Positions 17,403 to 26,763 of a stretch of DNA of 64,000 bases are shown here, in pieces (positions within the stretch are counted from its first letter, which is position 1; every line of letters begins with the position of its first letter). Both the position numbers and the translations under genes were made by a program. The stretch covers positions 167,475 through 231,474 of the forward strand of contig NZ_JAGYJN010000005.1 in assembly GCF_018402035.1 (NCBI RefSeq), given 5' to 3'. Source of the DNA: Roseicyclus sp. GTDB taxonomy: Bacteria; Pseudomonadota; Alphaproteobacteria; Rhodobacterales; Rhodobacteraceae. The notes under the pieces are model-generated. The model was not told the DNA's origin. It ran no database searches and saw only the letters and a list, made by a program, of their open reading frames with translations.

Positions 17403-18140
17403 ATGACGCCAGCCTATCAGATCGAGGGCGAGGATCGCCCGGGGCGCTGGGTGGTGACATGCGATCACGCCTCAAACCGCGTGCCCGAAACCGTGGCGGG
17501 TGGCGATCTGGGCCTGCCGCCCGAAGATATGGCGCGCCACATCGCCTATGATATCGGCGCGGCCGGACTGGCGCGTGCTTTGGGGGCGGCACTCGATAGC
17601 CCGGTGATCTTGTCCGATTTCTCGCGCCTCGTGATCGACCCGAACCGGGGCGAGGATGATCCGACGCTGTGCATGAAGATCTACGACGGCTCGATCATTC
17701 CCGCCAACAGGCACGCCGATACGGCCGAGGTCGAGCGGCGGCTGGCATTGTTTCACCGCCCCTATCATGATGCCTTGGCGGGGCTTCTTGCGCGCCGCGT
17801 GGGCCCGGCAATCTTGGCAATCCATTCCTTCACCCCGCAGCTCAAGGGGCGCGCGCCGCGCCCTTGGCATGTGGGGGTGCTTTATGCAGGTGACACGCGC
17901 TTGGCCTATCCGCTTTTGGCACAACTGCGCGCCGCAGGTGATATCTGTGTCGGCGATAATGAGCCCTATAGCGGGCATCTGCCCGGTGACGCGCTCGACC
18001 GGCACGGGGTACAGCCCGGTCTGCCCCATGTGCTGATCGAATTGCGCAATGATCTGATCACATCACCGCAACAGCAGCGCGATTGGGGAAATCGTTTAGC
18101 ACCGATGCTTGACGCGGCACGCAAGAATGCCGAGGTCTGA
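17403..18140 (+). CDS. N-formylglutamate amidohydrolase family protein
   Basis: 245 residues from the ATG at 17403, which has AAGGAC just before it. HutG-type zinc hydrolases cleave N-formylglutamate to formate and glutamate in histidine breakdown. Visible motifs are CDHASNRVP near the start, SRLVIDPNRGEDDPT, LAIHSFTPQL (His ligand region) and LIELRNDLI near the end. No hut genes are nearby, so another formyl or acyl amide could be the substrate. It precedes the DUF1244 and RluA-type genes on the same strand. Confidence 0.85.
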   Translation: MTPAYQIEGEDRPGRWVVTCDHASNRVPETVAGGDLGLPPEDMARHIAYDIGAAGLARALGAALDSPVILSDFSRLVIDPNRGEDDPTLCMKIYDGSIIPANRHADTAEVERRLALFHRPYHDALAGLLARRVGPAILAIHSFTPQLKGRAPRPWHVGVLYAGDTRLAYPLLAQLRAAGDICVGDNEPYSGHLPGDALDRHGVQPGLPHVLIELRNDLITSPQQQRDWGNRLAPMLDAARKNAEV

Positions 18141-18164
18141 GCCAACCACAGGGAGAGAGAGACC

Positions 18165-18461
18165 ATGGACGACACCACCCGCACCGAACTTGAAGCCGCC
18201 GCCTTTCGCCGCCTGCTTGCTCATTTGAACGGCCGCGCGGATGTGCAAAATATCGACATGATGAACCTGACCGGGTTTTGCCGCAACTGCCTAAGCCGCT
18301 GGTACCAAGAGGCTGGGGCCGAGCGTGGCATCGCCATCGATAAAGAGGCTGCGCGCGAAGTGGTCTATGGCATGCCCTATGACGACTGGAAAGCGCTGCA
18401 CCAGACCGAGGCGAGCGCCGCGCAAGCAGCCGCTTTCGAACAATCGAAACCCGACCATTGA
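18165..18461 (+). CDS. DUF1244 family protein
   Basis: 98 residues. The central segment DVQNIDMMNLTGFCRNCLSR with WYQEAG, and the later GMPYDDWKALHQ, is the DUF1244 signature, with two Cys in CRNC that might bind metal. Function is unknown. GGGAGAGAG precedes the start. Its TGA overlaps the TTG start of the downstream pseudouridine synthase by four bases, which suggests coupling. Confidence 0.88.
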   Translation: MDDTTRTELEAAAFRRLLAHLNGRADVQNIDMMNLTGFCRNCLSRWYQEAGAERGIAIDKEAAREVVYGMPYDDWKALHQTEASAAQAAAFEQSKPDH

Positions 18462-19126
18462 CCGACGCCAACCCCAACCCGGCCTTCGATTACGCACCAC
18501 CCGATACACCGCTCGACATCATCCATGTCGATGCGGGCATCATCGTGGTCAACAAGCCCGCCGGGCTTTTGTCGGTGCCGGGCAAGGCGGCGCATCTGAC
18601 CGATTGCCTGATGGAACGGGTGCAGGCGGCCTTTCCAACGGCGCTTTTGGTGCATCGCCTCGATATGGACACATCGGGGGTGATGGTCTTTGCACTTACC
18701 CCGCATGCGCAGCGCCACCTGAACCTGCAATTCGAAAAACGACAGATGAAAAAGACCTATGTCGCCCGCGTCTGGGGCACGGTCGCCGCCGAAGAAGGCG
18801 AGATCGACTTGCCGCTTTGCGTCGATTGGCCAAACCGCCCGCGCCAGCATGTGAACTGGGAGATTGGCAAACCCGCCCAGACATCGTGGCGGCGCATGCG
18901 GATCGAGGATGGCACCACACGGATGCGGCTATACCCCAAAACGGGCAGGTCGCATCAACTCCGCGTGCATATGCTGGAAATCGGCCATCCGATCTTGGGC
19001 GATCCCTTCTACGCCACGGGGGCCGCGCGCGCATACCCGCGCCTTATGCTCCACGCCGAAAGCCTGAAGCTACGGCACCCGGACGGCGGGATGGGGATGG
19101 TGTTTCGTGCGCCGGTGCCGTTTTAA
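18458..19126 (+). CDS. rluA: RluA-type pseudouridine synthase
   Basis: 222 residues, about the size of E. coli RluA, which modifies U746 of 23S rRNA and U32 of some tRNAs. Motif I is IIVVNKPAGLLSVPG; the catalytic Asp is in HRLDMDTSGV; KKTYVARVWG and the C-terminal GRSHQLRVHM and GHPILGDPFY follow. It starts with TTG overlapping the DUF1244 stop. Its 3' end overlaps the convergent gene by 83 bases. Assignment to RluA rather than another small paralogue is by size and motif. Confidence 0.85.
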   Translation: MTDANPNPAFDYAPPDTPLDIIHVDAGIIVVNKPAGLLSVPGKAAHLTDCLMERVQAAFPTALLVHRLDMDTSGVMVFALTPHAQRHLNLQFEKRQMKKTYVARVWGTVAAEEGEIDLPLCVDWPNRPRQHVNWEIGKPAQTSWRRMRIEDGTTRMRLYPKTGRSHQLRVHMLEIGHPILGDPFYATGAARAYPRLMLHAESLKLRHPDGGMGMVFRAPVPF

Positions 19127-19838
19127 GCGTGGCTGCATGCGCGGCAAGCCATAGCACATCAAGATCGGCCAAGGCGCTTGCATCGAAACGCGCGGCCTCT
19201 TGCCAGTAACGCCCCGAGGGGACGACATAATTCAACGCAGCCTCGCGCGCCTTGGCGGTGCCAATGGCGGTTGCATCGGGCAGCAATGGCGCGGCGTCGG
19301 CCAATTCATCCAAGCCCGCGCGCGGAAAGACCAAGCGGCTGTCCTGCATCGATAGGTTCACACAGGCGCAACCCTGTTCGGCGGCCAAAAGCTGTAGCCG
19401 CGCGGCCTTGGCCTCGAGGCTTTGGAGCGTGATATCGGCACGCAACGGGTCAGCGGTGCCAGTGCCGTAGAAATGCGTGCGCCCCGTCGCGGCATAGACC
19501 ATATCGCAGCCGAAAAATGCCATCACGCGGGGGCGAAGCGCGCCAAGCGCCCAGTAACCGGCGGTAAAGGCCATCGTGCCGCCCGCGTAAACGAACCCGC
19601 CATAGGCGTTCTGGATCGGCACATAATCATCGGCCACGATCCGTGATTGGCCGGGGGCCAGTGTCGTGGGGCGATGCTCTGGCGGAAAATCCTCGGGGTG
19701 GATCGAGACATCCCAATCGGGGCGCAGGCGCCATGCATTGTTGATCGCCACGATCTGATCAAAGACCGCCCTGTCCCAGCCACGCACCGCCACAGCAGCG
19801 GGGCCGCTGCCCAAGATCAAAACGATTGGGCCTATCAT
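19044..19838 (-). CDS. Conserved hypothetical protein, possibly glycosyltransferase-like
   Basis: 264 residues from the ATG at 19838, which has AAGGA at good spacing. The N-terminus (IVLILGSGPAAVAV) looks like a nucleotide-binding Rossmann start, and VMAFFGCDMVYAATGRTHFY in the middle recalls DUF115/sialyltransferase-like folds; this is a weak eye match only. The last ~27 residues are Pro/Ser/Arg-rich and lie antisense to rluA, so they look like a readthrough tail. No sugar genes are near. Confidence 0.5.
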   Translation of the reverse strand: MIGPIVLILGSGPAAVAVRGWDRAVFDQIVAINNAWRLRPDWDVSIHPEDFPPEHRPTTLAPGQSRIVADDYVPIQNAYGGFVYAGGTMAFTAGYWALGALRPRVMAFFGCDMVYAATGRTHFYGTGTADPLRADITLQSLEAKAARLQLLAAEQGCACVNLSMQDSRLVFPRAGLDELADAAPLLPDATAIGTAKAREAALNYVVPSGRYWQEAARFDASALADLDVLWLAAHAATLKTAPAHETPSPSRRPGAVASGFRRGA

Positions 19839-19929
19839 GCGCGTTCCTTCCGTCATCTGGCCCTAAGATAGGCGGCCAAGACGACAGGACCACGACAATT
19901 TCCGCAACGCGGCGAAAACCGCGCTTGGG

Positions 19930-21363
19930 TCAGTCCCAATCGCTGACGGTTTTCACCTCGAGGAATTCATGAATACCCCAGACACCGCCCTCGCGGCCGC
20001 TGCCCGATTGCTTCATGCCGCCAAAGGGCGAACCCTTGCCAAAGCCCTTGCCGTTGCATTCCACCATGCCAGAGCGGAGCCGCCGCGCCACCCGGCGCAG
20101 ACGGTCCTTGTCGGTGGTCTGGATGTAATTGGTCAGGCCGTATTCCGTATCATTGGCCATCGCGATGGCCTCTTGCTCGGTATCGAAGGGGGTGATCGAC
20201 AAGACGGGGCCGAAAATCTCTTCGCGGTAGATGGTCATGTCGGGCGTTACATCGGCAAAGACCGTGGGGCGCACGAAATAACCGCGGTTCAGATGCTCGG
20301 GACGACCGGTGCCGCCTGCAACAAGCCGCGCGCCTTCGTCGATACCGATCTGGATCAGAGCTTGGATCTTGTCGAATTGCATTTCGGACACGACAGGGCC
20401 AATCCCGCGCCCCTCTTGATGGGCAGGGATGACCGGGGTTTCCGCAGCCGCCTTGGCGGCGATTTCTACGGCGGCCTCATAGCGGTCGCGCTGCACCAGC
20501 ATGCGGGTCGGCGCGTTGCACGATTGCCCCGAATTGCCAAAACACCGCGCCACGCCGCGCTTGACCGCTTTGTCATCGGCGTCGGAAAAGATGATATTCG
20601 CGCCCTTGCCGCCCAGCTCCAAACTGACACGCTTGATCGTATCGGCCGCCGCCTTGGAGATCAGCCGCCCCGCCCGCGTCGAGCCGGTAAAGCTGACCAT
20701 ATCCACATCCGCATGCACCGATAGCTGGCTACCCACACCCGGCCCGTCGCCATTCACAAGGTTGAACACCCCCGGCGGCAGGCCCGCCGCATCGACGATC
20801 TCGGCAAAGACCAAGCCCGATAGCGGCGAGATTTCCGAGGGTTTCAGCACCATGGTGCAGCCCGCCAAAAGTGCCGGTGCCACCTTGAGCGCGATCTGGT
20901 TCATCGGCCAGTTCCACGGTGTGATCAGGGCGACCACACCGATGGGTTCATGAAAGATCCGCTCGCCCGGCGCATGGGGGCCAAGGGGGCGTTCCCAATC
21001 CATCTCGCGCGCGGCGGCAAGAAAAGCCTCGAAATGCCAATCGCCCGAAGTCACCTGTTGCTGGCGCGACCAATCGATGGGTGCGCCCATCTCGGCGGTG
21101 ATGGCTTGGGCCATGTCCTCAGAGCGCTCAAGATAGGCCGCCAAAAGACGCTCTAGCGCGGCGATACGCGCAGCGACCGGCGTCGCGGCCCAGCCATCGA
21201 ACGCCCGGCGCGCAGCGGCAACGGCGGCATCTGTATCGGCCTGATCGCCGATGGAAATCGTGGCGCAGACCTCTTCGGTCGAGGGATCGATCACATCAAG
21301 ATCACGCGGCTTGGCCGGGGCAACCCAGCGCCCGTCGATGTAGAAATGGCGGCTATGTTCCAT
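19930..21363 (-). CDS. NAD(P)-dependent aldehyde dehydrogenase
   Basis: 477 residues, the normal length. ALDH superfamily marks: VALITPWNWPMNQIALKVAP, cofactor loop VSFTGSTRAG, catalytic Glu in SLELGGKGANII, and catalytic Cys in GNSGQSCNAPTR. EEIFGPVLSITPFD and the C-terminal NGKGFGKGSPFGGMKQSG complete it. It oxidises an aldehyde to the acid in the cytoplasm. The substrate cannot be read from sequence or neighbours; a broad-range enzyme is likely. Confidence 0.92.
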   Translation of the reverse strand: MEHSRHFYIDGRWVAPAKPRDLDVIDPSTEEVCATISIGDQADTDAAVAAARRAFDGWAATPVAARIAALERLLAAYLERSEDMAQAITAEMGAPIDWSRQQQVTSGDWHFEAFLAAAREMDWERPLGPHAPGERIFHEPIGVVALITPWNWPMNQIALKVAPALLAGCTMVLKPSEISPLSGLVFAEIVDAAGLPPGVFNLVNGDGPGVGSQLSVHADVDMVSFTGSTRAGRLISKAAADTIKRVSLELGGKGANIIFSDADDKAVKRGVARCFGNSGQSCNAPTRMLVQRDRYEAAVEIAAKAAAETPVIPAHQEGRGIGPVVSEMQFDKIQALIQIGIDEGARLVAGGTGRPEHLNRGYFVRPTVFADVTPDMTIYREEIFGPVLSITPFDTEQEAIAMANDTEYGLTNYIQTTDKDRLRRVARRLRSGMVECNGKGFGKGSPFGGMKQSGSGREGGVWGIHEFLEVKTVSDWD

Positions 21364-21472
21364 GGCTGATCCTCCGAAAGGTTTGGCGCAAACCTGTCAC
21401 CGACCCGCCCGCGCCGCAAGCCGAACCCCCGACACTCCATGGCCCAAAGGCGACCAGCGTTGCGTCAGCGCC

Positions 21473-22099
21473 CTAGCTTTGCGGATAAAGGAACGCCGTC
21501 ACACCGGTCTCAACATTCTCATAAAGGTCGATGACATGGGCATTGACCATACGCACACAGCCAGACGAGGCCGAGGTGCCGATCGACCATGGCTGCGGCG
21601 TGCCGTGGATGCGCAGATAGGTGTCGCGCGACCCCTCGTAGAGGTAAAAGGCGCGCGCGCCCAAGGGGTTTTCCGGCCCGCCCGGCACACCGCTGGCAAA
21701 GGGGCCGTAAACCTCGGGCTCGCGCGCGATCATGCTTGCCGTGGGCGTCCATGATGGCCATTCGGCCTTGCGGCCAATCCGGAATGTTCCGGGGATATAA
21801 AGGCCGGGCCGCCCAATCGCCACGCCATAGCGCATCGCGCTGCCATCGGTGCCGATATGGTAAAGATAGCGCGCGCGCGCATCGACATGAATATCGCCTG
21901 CACGAAGCCCTGCTTTGTGCTCGACCCGTGTCGGCATGAAACGCGGATGCAGACCCCAAGGGTTATTGGCATTGGGGTCAGGATCGGGGCGCGTGACCTG
22001 CGCATCGAAACCGACGCCATCTTGCGCCGATATCGGACGGGCGATGGCCGCCGAGAACAGCGACGCAGAGCTGATGATGAAATGTCGGCGCGTCAGCAT
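21473..22099 (-). CDS. Exported L,D-transpeptidase (YkuD family)
   Basis: 208 residues from the ATG at 22099; the frame extends 26 codons further without family character. The N-terminus MLTRRHFIISSASLFSAA has a twin-arginine motif, suggesting Tat export. The catalytic core is IHGTPQPWSIG (His) and SASSGCVRM (nucleophile Cys). Such enzymes make 3-3 peptidoglycan cross-links or attach lipoproteins to the wall. A second YkuD-type gene lies at 62562. It stands alone on its strand. Confidence 0.88.
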   Translation of the reverse strand: MLTRRHFIISSASLFSAAIARPISAQDGVGFDAQVTRPDPDPNANNPWGLHPRFMPTRVEHKAGLRAGDIHVDARARYLYHIGTDGSAMRYGVAIGRPGLYIPGTFRIGRKAEWPSWTPTASMIAREPEVYGPFASGVPGGPENPLGARAFYLYEGSRDTYLRIHGTPQPWSIGTSASSGCVRMVNAHVIDLYENVETGVTAFLYPQS

Positions 22100-22354
22100 G
22101 ACCGCACCCCCTTTTGCACAGTCGAGAATCGTCTTGAAAATCTTGTCACTTTTGCGGCCTGCCGCGCCTGTGGACAAGTGCCAACAACGTCACGTTTTGG
22201 TCAGCGCGCCGTGCAAAATGCCCCTTTGCCCGCAGCGCGGCAAAAACGTGTGGGAAAGCAAGATAAATGAAACTGCAAACAAATCATTACCGGCGGCTCT
22301 CAGGCACCCTTTGGCACTTGCCGCCGATGAACCTTTGCCGAGGGAACACCAGCC

Positions 22355-22477
22355 ATGGATCAGATTAATATTCAGAGCCTTGGCAGCAGACGCGTGCATG
22401 TCCTCGCTTGGGACGATGAACAACAGTGGTTCGGGCCGCACCCCTTGGGGCAGCTCCGGGGGCGCTTTGCGTTTTGA
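22355..22477 (+). CDS. Possible 40-residue small protein
   Basis: An ATG preceded by GAGGGA opens a 40-codon frame with ordinary codons, reading MDQINIQSLGSRRVHVLAWD and ending RGRFAF. It contains a Trp/Asp/Glu/Gln-rich middle. It lies in the 451-base gap between the L,D-transpeptidase and pnp genes, where nothing else is seen apart from the pnp terminator. No family is recognised and it may be fortuitous. Confidence 0.22.
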   Translation: MDQINIQSLGSRRVHVLAWDDEQQWFGPHPLGQLRGRFAF

Positions 22478-22499
22478 CGCCCCGCAGACAAACGAAAAA

Positions 22500-22523
22500 G
22501 GCGCGCCCAAAGCTGGACGCGCC
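22500..22523 (-). terminator. Rho-independent terminator of pnp
   Basis: GGCGCG and CGCGCC, with additional inner pairing, form a stem followed on the minus strand by TTTTTCG. It lies about 30 bases past the pnp stop. Confidence 0.75.
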
Positions 22524-22550
22524 CGATCTTTACCGATTGCGCAAAGCGGC

Positions 22551-24689
22551 TTATTCCGCCGTTTCTTCGCCCTGCTCGGCCATTTCCTTGCCGGTGGCCT
22601 GATCGACCATCTTCATGGCCAGACGCACCTTGCCGCGATCGTCAAAGCCCAAGAGCTTGACCCAAACCTCTTGCCCTTCTTTCAGAACATCGGAGGGGTG
22701 GTTCAAACGGCGGCTTTCGATCTGGGACACATGGACCAGACCGTCACGCTTGCCAAAGAAGTTCACGAAGGCGCCGAAATCGACGATCTTCACGACCTTA
22801 CCCTTGTACACACCGCCAACCTCGGGCTCGGCCACGATCGAATAGATCATGTCATAGGCCTTTTGGATGGCTTCGGCATTGGGGCTTGCGATCTTGATGA
22901 TGCCATCGTCGTTGATATCGACCTTGGCACCCGACAGCTCGACGATCTCGCGGATCACCTTGCCGCCCGAGCCGATCACTTCGCGGATCTTGTCGGTCGG
23001 GATCTGCATCGTCTCAATGCGCGGTGCATGGATCGAGAACTCGCCCGGTGCCGTCATCGCCTTGGCCATTTCGCCAAGGATGTGCAGGCGGCCCGCCTTG
23101 GCTTGGGCCAATGCGGTTTTCATGATCTCAGGCGTGATGCCCGCAACCTTGATATCCATCTGGAGCGAGGTGATGCCAGCTTCGGTGCCTGCGACCTTGA
23201 AATCCATGTCGCCGAGGTGATCCTCGTCGCCAAGAATATCGGTCAAGATACCGTAAGAGCCGTCATCTTCCAGCACGAGGCCCATGGCCACACCGGCAAC
23301 CGGCGCTTTCAGTGGCACGCCCGCATCCATCATCGACAGCGACCCGCCACAGACCGACGCCATGGAGGAAGAGCCGTTCGATTCCGTGATCTCGGAGACG
23401 ATGCGGATCGTGTAGGGGAAATCGGTCGCCGCAGGCAAAACCGCCTGCAACGCGCGCCAAGCGAGCTTGCCATGGCCGATCTCACGACGACCGGGTGAAC
23501 CCACGCGGCCAACCTCGCCCACCGAATAGGGGGGGAAGTTGTAATGCAGCAAGAAGTTGGATTTGAAATTGCCATGCAGCGCGTCGATGAACTGTTCATC
23601 ATCGCCGGTGCCCAGCGTGGTGACGACCAGACCTTGGGTCTCGCCACGGGTGAACAGCGCCGAACCATGCGTCCGAGGTAGAACGCTGGTCTGACAATCA
23701 ATGGCCCGCACCGCATCAAGCGCACGACCATCGATCCGGCGGCCATGCTTGACGACATCGGAGCGCATGACCATCGACTCGAGCTTTTTCAGCGCCGAAC
23801 CCAGATCGGGATCTGCAAGCTGCTCTTCGCTGAGCGTGGCTTTGATCGCCTCTTTGGCGGCAGCAACAGCGGCCACGCGCTCTTGCTTGTCGGTGATGGC
23901 ATAGGCTTTGCGCATCGCGGCTTCGCCGGCTGCTTTGACCACATCGTAAAGCGCCGCGTAATCGGGCGGTGCGAAATCAAAGGGCTCTTTGGCAGCATCT
24001 TCGGCCAAGGCGACGATCAGGTCGATCACCGGCTGGATCTGTGCATGGGCAAAAGTGACCGCGCCCAGCATCTCGTCTTCGGTCAGCTCATAGGCCTCGG
24101 ACTCGACCATCATGACCGCGTCTTTGGTCCCTGCGACAACCAGATCGAGACGCTGCTCGGGGTTGTTGCGCAAATCCTGCATGTCATCGACGGTCGGGTT
24201 CAGCACATATTCGCCATCGACAAAGCCCACGCGGCAACCCGCGATCGGCCCCATGAAGGGCACACCCGAAATCGTCAGCGCCGCCGACGCCGCGATCATC
24301 GCGACAACATCGGGATCATTGACCAGATCATGGCTCAACACCGTGCACATCACGAGCACTTCGTTCTTGAAGCCCGGCACAAACAGCGGGCGGATCGGAC
24401 GGTCGATCAAGCGCGCGGTCAGCGTCTCTTTCTCGGTCGGACGCGCTTCGCGCTTGAAAAAGCCACCGGGAACCTTGCCCGCGGCATAGTATTTCTCTTG
24501 GTAATGGACCGTCAGCGGAAAGAAATCCTGCCCCGGCTTGACCTGACGTGCATAGGTCACATTGGCCATGACGGAGGTTTCGCCATATGTGGCGATGACC
24601 GAACCATCGGCTTGGCGTGCAACACGCCCCGTTTCCAGTGTGAGCGTCTCTTCGCCCCACTGAATGCTTTTCGTCGTGATATTGAACAT
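22551..24689 (-). CDS. pnp: Polyribonucleotide nucleotidyltransferase (PNPase)
   Basis: Phosphorolytic 3'-5' exoribonuclease of the degradosome, a trimer. 712 residues, normal length. Two RNase PH domains are separated by a helical linker: the first has [20 protein letters not shown], and the second [14 protein letters not shown] and [20 protein letters not shown], with the catalytic Asp residues. A KH domain ([15 protein letters not shown]) and an S1 domain ([20 protein letters not shown]) follow. It lies downstream of rpsO, the standard order, with its own terminator and a separate terminator after rpsO. Confidence 0.97.
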   Translation of the reverse strand: MFNITTKSIQWGEETLTLETGRVARQADGSVIATYGETSVMANVTYARQVKPGQDFFPLTVHYQEKYYAAGKVPGGFFKREARPTEKETLTARLIDRPIRPLFVPGFKNEVLVMCTVLSHDLVNDPDVVAMIAASAALTISGVPFMGPIAGCRVGFVDGEYVLNPTVDDMQDLRNNPEQRLDLVVAGTKDAVMMVESEAYELTEDEMLGAVTFAHAQIQPVIDLIVALAEDAAKEPFDFAPPDYAALYDVVKAAGEAAMRKAYAITDKQERVAAVAAAKEAIKATLSEEQLADPDLGSALKKLESMVMRSDVVKHGRRIDGRALDAVRAIDCQTSVLPRTHGSALFTRGETQGLVVTTLGTGDDEQFIDALHGNFKSNFLLHYNFPPYSVGEVGRVGSPGRREIGHGKLAWRALQAVLPAATDFPYTIRIVSEITESNGSSSMASVCGGSLSMMDAGVPLKAPVAGVAMGLVLEDDGSYGILTDILGDEDHLGDMDFKVAGTEAGITSLQMDIKVAGITPEIMKTALAQAKAGRLHILGEMAKAMTAPGEFSIHAPRIETMQIPTDKIREVIGSGGKVIREIVELSGAKVDINDDGIIKIASPNAEAIQKAYDMIYSIVAEPEVGGVYKGKVVKIVDFGAFVNFFGKRDGLVHVSQIESRRLNHPSDVLKEGQEVWVKLLGFDDRGKVRLAMKMVDQATGKEMAEQGEETAE

Positions 24690-24895
24690 ATATCGTTTCC
24701 TATCGGGGAGCTCTCCCGGCCCCTGCCGGGTCTCCCATACCTATGGCGGCCCCATTGCCGCCGACCCCCTTATCATGTCATGCGCCGGGGTCAGGGCGTC
24801 ACGTCTCAGATGGCCGCCGCATAGCGTGTTTTGACCGCTTTGCAAAGCGAATTAGGCCCAGTGCGCGCCACACCATCGCAGGGCCAAAACGCAAA

Positions 24896-24924
24896 CGACC
24901 CGCGCAATGGTTATGCGCGGGTCG
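24896..24924 (-). terminator. Rho-independent terminator after rpsO
   Basis: CGACCCGCGCA and TGCGCGGGTCG form an 11-bp stem with a 7-base loop, followed on the minus strand by TTTGCGTTTT. It separates rpsO from pnp, so pnp probably has its own promoter or relies on readthrough. Confidence 0.75.
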
Positions 24925-24951
24925 CCAATCTCATCGTTCTGCGTGTTCGCC

Positions 24952-25221
24952 TTAGCGGCGGATGCCCAGACGGCCGATCAGTGTCGTATAGCGGGCCTCG
25001 TCCTTGGACTTCACATAGTCCAAAAGCTTGCGGCGCTGTGCGACCATCATAAGAAGGCCACGACGCGAGTGGTTGTCCTTCTTATGGGTCTTGAAATGCT
25101 CGGTCAGCGTGGTGATGCGGCTGGTCAGGATCGCAACCTGAACCTCGGGCGAACCGGTGTCGCCTTCCTTGGTCGCGAACTCGGTCATCAAACGCTGCTT
25201 TTCTTCAACAGTAATCGACAT
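24952..25221 (-). CDS. rpsO: 30S ribosomal protein S15
   Basis: 89 residues ([16 protein letters not shown] to IGRLGIRR), the exact S15 length. Conserved segments are [16 protein letters not shown] and [27 protein letters not shown] precedes the ATG at 25221; the longer open frame upstream is not coding. It binds the central domain of 16S rRNA. It is followed by a strong hairpin and then pnp. Confidence 0.97.
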   Translation of the reverse strand: MSITVEEKQRLMTEFATKEGDTGSPEVQVAILTSRITTLTEHFKTHKKDNHSRRGLLMMVAQRRKLLDYVKSKDEARYTTLIGRLGIRR

Positions 25222-25632
25222 CGGGGTCTCCTGTTCTAAGGGTGATGGCACAAGCCGGGATGTCGTCCAGCAGGGCCCGTGGAGGCGACCCACGCCATGA
25301 CGGCGCGGATGCGGGGCTATAGGCCGGGCGCGTCGGCTTGGAAAGAGGGGCTTTGCGCCAATCGGATAAAATGCGCTGAAACCTACCCATCGTTGGGCCA
25401 AAAAAGCCACAATACCGGCCAAATTGCAGGGTGTAATGCCGAAGGATGGTCAGGCAGGGTTCAAATTGAGAGAAACTCGGGCAATAGTTCCACGCGACGT
25501 TTGATTGCGAATCACGCTGCTTGTTCCTTTGCGCAACATGCAAAGGTGCCGCGATCAACGCCTGTCAGAAGGCAGTCCAAGGCGCAGCAAGCGCCAACAA
25601 GTCACGAGTTTTTGCGTAACGAGGTATGGACG
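25222..25632. other. Divergent promoter region of rpsO and the RTX gene
   Basis: 411 bases without a gene. An open frame runs through it on the plus strand into the RTX gene, but lacks protein-like composition. It must hold the rpsO promoter and the RTX gene promoter. I see no clear riboswitch, repeat or operator. Confidence 0.4.
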
Positions 25633-26754
25633 ATGCTGGCGGCTGGTGGGTTACTTATCCTTGCGGCGATGGGTTATGCCTTTGGCGGCATGATCACGGA
25701 TGGCACGGCACCTTTGGATGGGCCGCCTAATGATGCCCCACCCGAGCAAGACGATGTCGATGCAATCGCACAGGGCGCACTCCCCCCATCGCTGGCCGAT
25801 CTTTTCCGTATCGGGGTCGCGCCGGTCACGGCATTCGGCGGCGATGGCGATGACAGTCTGACGGGCGGCATGGGCGATGATACGCTCTCGGGCGGGCCGG
25901 GCGATGACACGCTTGATGGCTACGCCGGGGATGATCTGCTTGATGGCGGTACCGGCGATGATGTGCTGCGCGGGCGCGAGGGGATGGATAGCCTTTTGGG
26001 TGGCGGCGGCGATGACGCAATCACCGGCGGGCCGGGTGCCGATCTGATCGAAGGCGGGGAAGATGATGACGCGCTTTTCGGCAATGAAGGCAATGACACC
26101 ATCCTTGGCCAAGGTGGCGCGGATGAGATCTATGGCGACGAAGGTGATGACAGCCTAGACGGCGGCGACGGCACCGATTTCCTCGTCGGCGGGGATGGCA
26201 ATGATACGCTCTCGGGCGGCGCTGGTGGCGATCTGCTGTTCGGAAGCGACGGGGATGATCACCTCTCGGGCGGCGATGGCGACGATTTTCTTCAGGGCGG
26301 CTTTGGCGCTGACACGCTGTTGGGCGGTGCGGGCAATGACCGGCTTGATGGCACCTTTACGGCAGGCGACAGTATCTTTGGCCCCTATGACGAGGATCGC
26401 GGCGATCTGCTTGATGGTGGCGATGGCGATGACGTCATCATCATCGGTGCGCAAGATATCGCCACAGGCGGTGCCGGTCAGGACAGGTTTGTCACCGGCA
26501 GCTTCATCGAAATGGCCGCGCTGGCCGGGCATGTCACCGACTTTGACCCCACGCAGGATGTGATCGAAGTGATGTTCGACCCCGATGCGACACCTGATCC
26601 GGTGATCACCGTGACGGATTTCGCCGATGGCAGCGGGGCCAGTATCTTGTTCAACGGCGAAATAATCCTGACAGTCGCGGGCGCACAGGGGCTTGATCCG
26701 GCGGCGATCATCCTGCGCCCCGTGGACCTAGACACAACGGCGGAAACCGCCTGA
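25633..26754 (+). CDS. RTX-type calcium-binding protein with N-terminal membrane anchor
   Basis: 373 residues from the ATG at 25633, with GAGGT before it. Residues 1-19 (MLAAGGLLILAAMGYAFGG) form a hydrophobic helix, then an acidic linker. From about residue 69, some 19 consecutive nonapeptide repeats of the GGxGxDxLx type (GGDGDDSLT, GGMGDDTLS, GGPGDDTLD and so on) build a calcium-filled parallel beta-roll. A C-terminal domain of ~110 residues (VTDFDPTQDVIEV, ILFNGEIILTVAG) resembles the Rhodobacteraceae RTX end region. No type I exporter genes are nearby. The anchor is unusual for classical RTX exoproteins. The target is unknown. Confidence 0.85.
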   Translation: MLAAGGLLILAAMGYAFGGMITDGTAPLDGPPNDAPPEQDDVDAIAQGALPPSLADLFRIGVAPVTAFGGDGDDSLTGGMGDDTLSGGPGDDTLDGYAGDDLLDGGTGDDVLRGREGMDSLLGGGGDDAITGGPGADLIEGGEDDDALFGNEGNDTILGQGGADEIYGDEGDDSLDGGDGTDFLVGGDGNDTLSGGAGGDLLFGSDGDDHLSGGDGDDFLQGGFGADTLLGGAGNDRLDGTFTAGDSIFGPYDEDRGDLLDGGDGDDVIIIGAQDIATGGAGQDRFVTGSFIEMAALAGHVTDFDPTQDVIEVMFDPDATPDPVITVTDFADGSGASILFNGEIILTVAGAQGLDPAAIILRPVDLDTTAETA

Positions 26755-26763
26755 CCCGCCTTT

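Noticed and set aside
15877..17406. 509-codon open frame opposite pyk
   Set aside because: It is antisense to a clear pyruvate kinase gene. High-G+C codon bias keeps the complementary frame free of stops, and the translation is His/Arg/Gly-rich without motifs.
25837..26350. Regular ~27-bp repeats considered as a CRISPR-like array
   Set aside because: The repeats keep a reading frame and encode RTX nonapeptides; there are no unique spacers.
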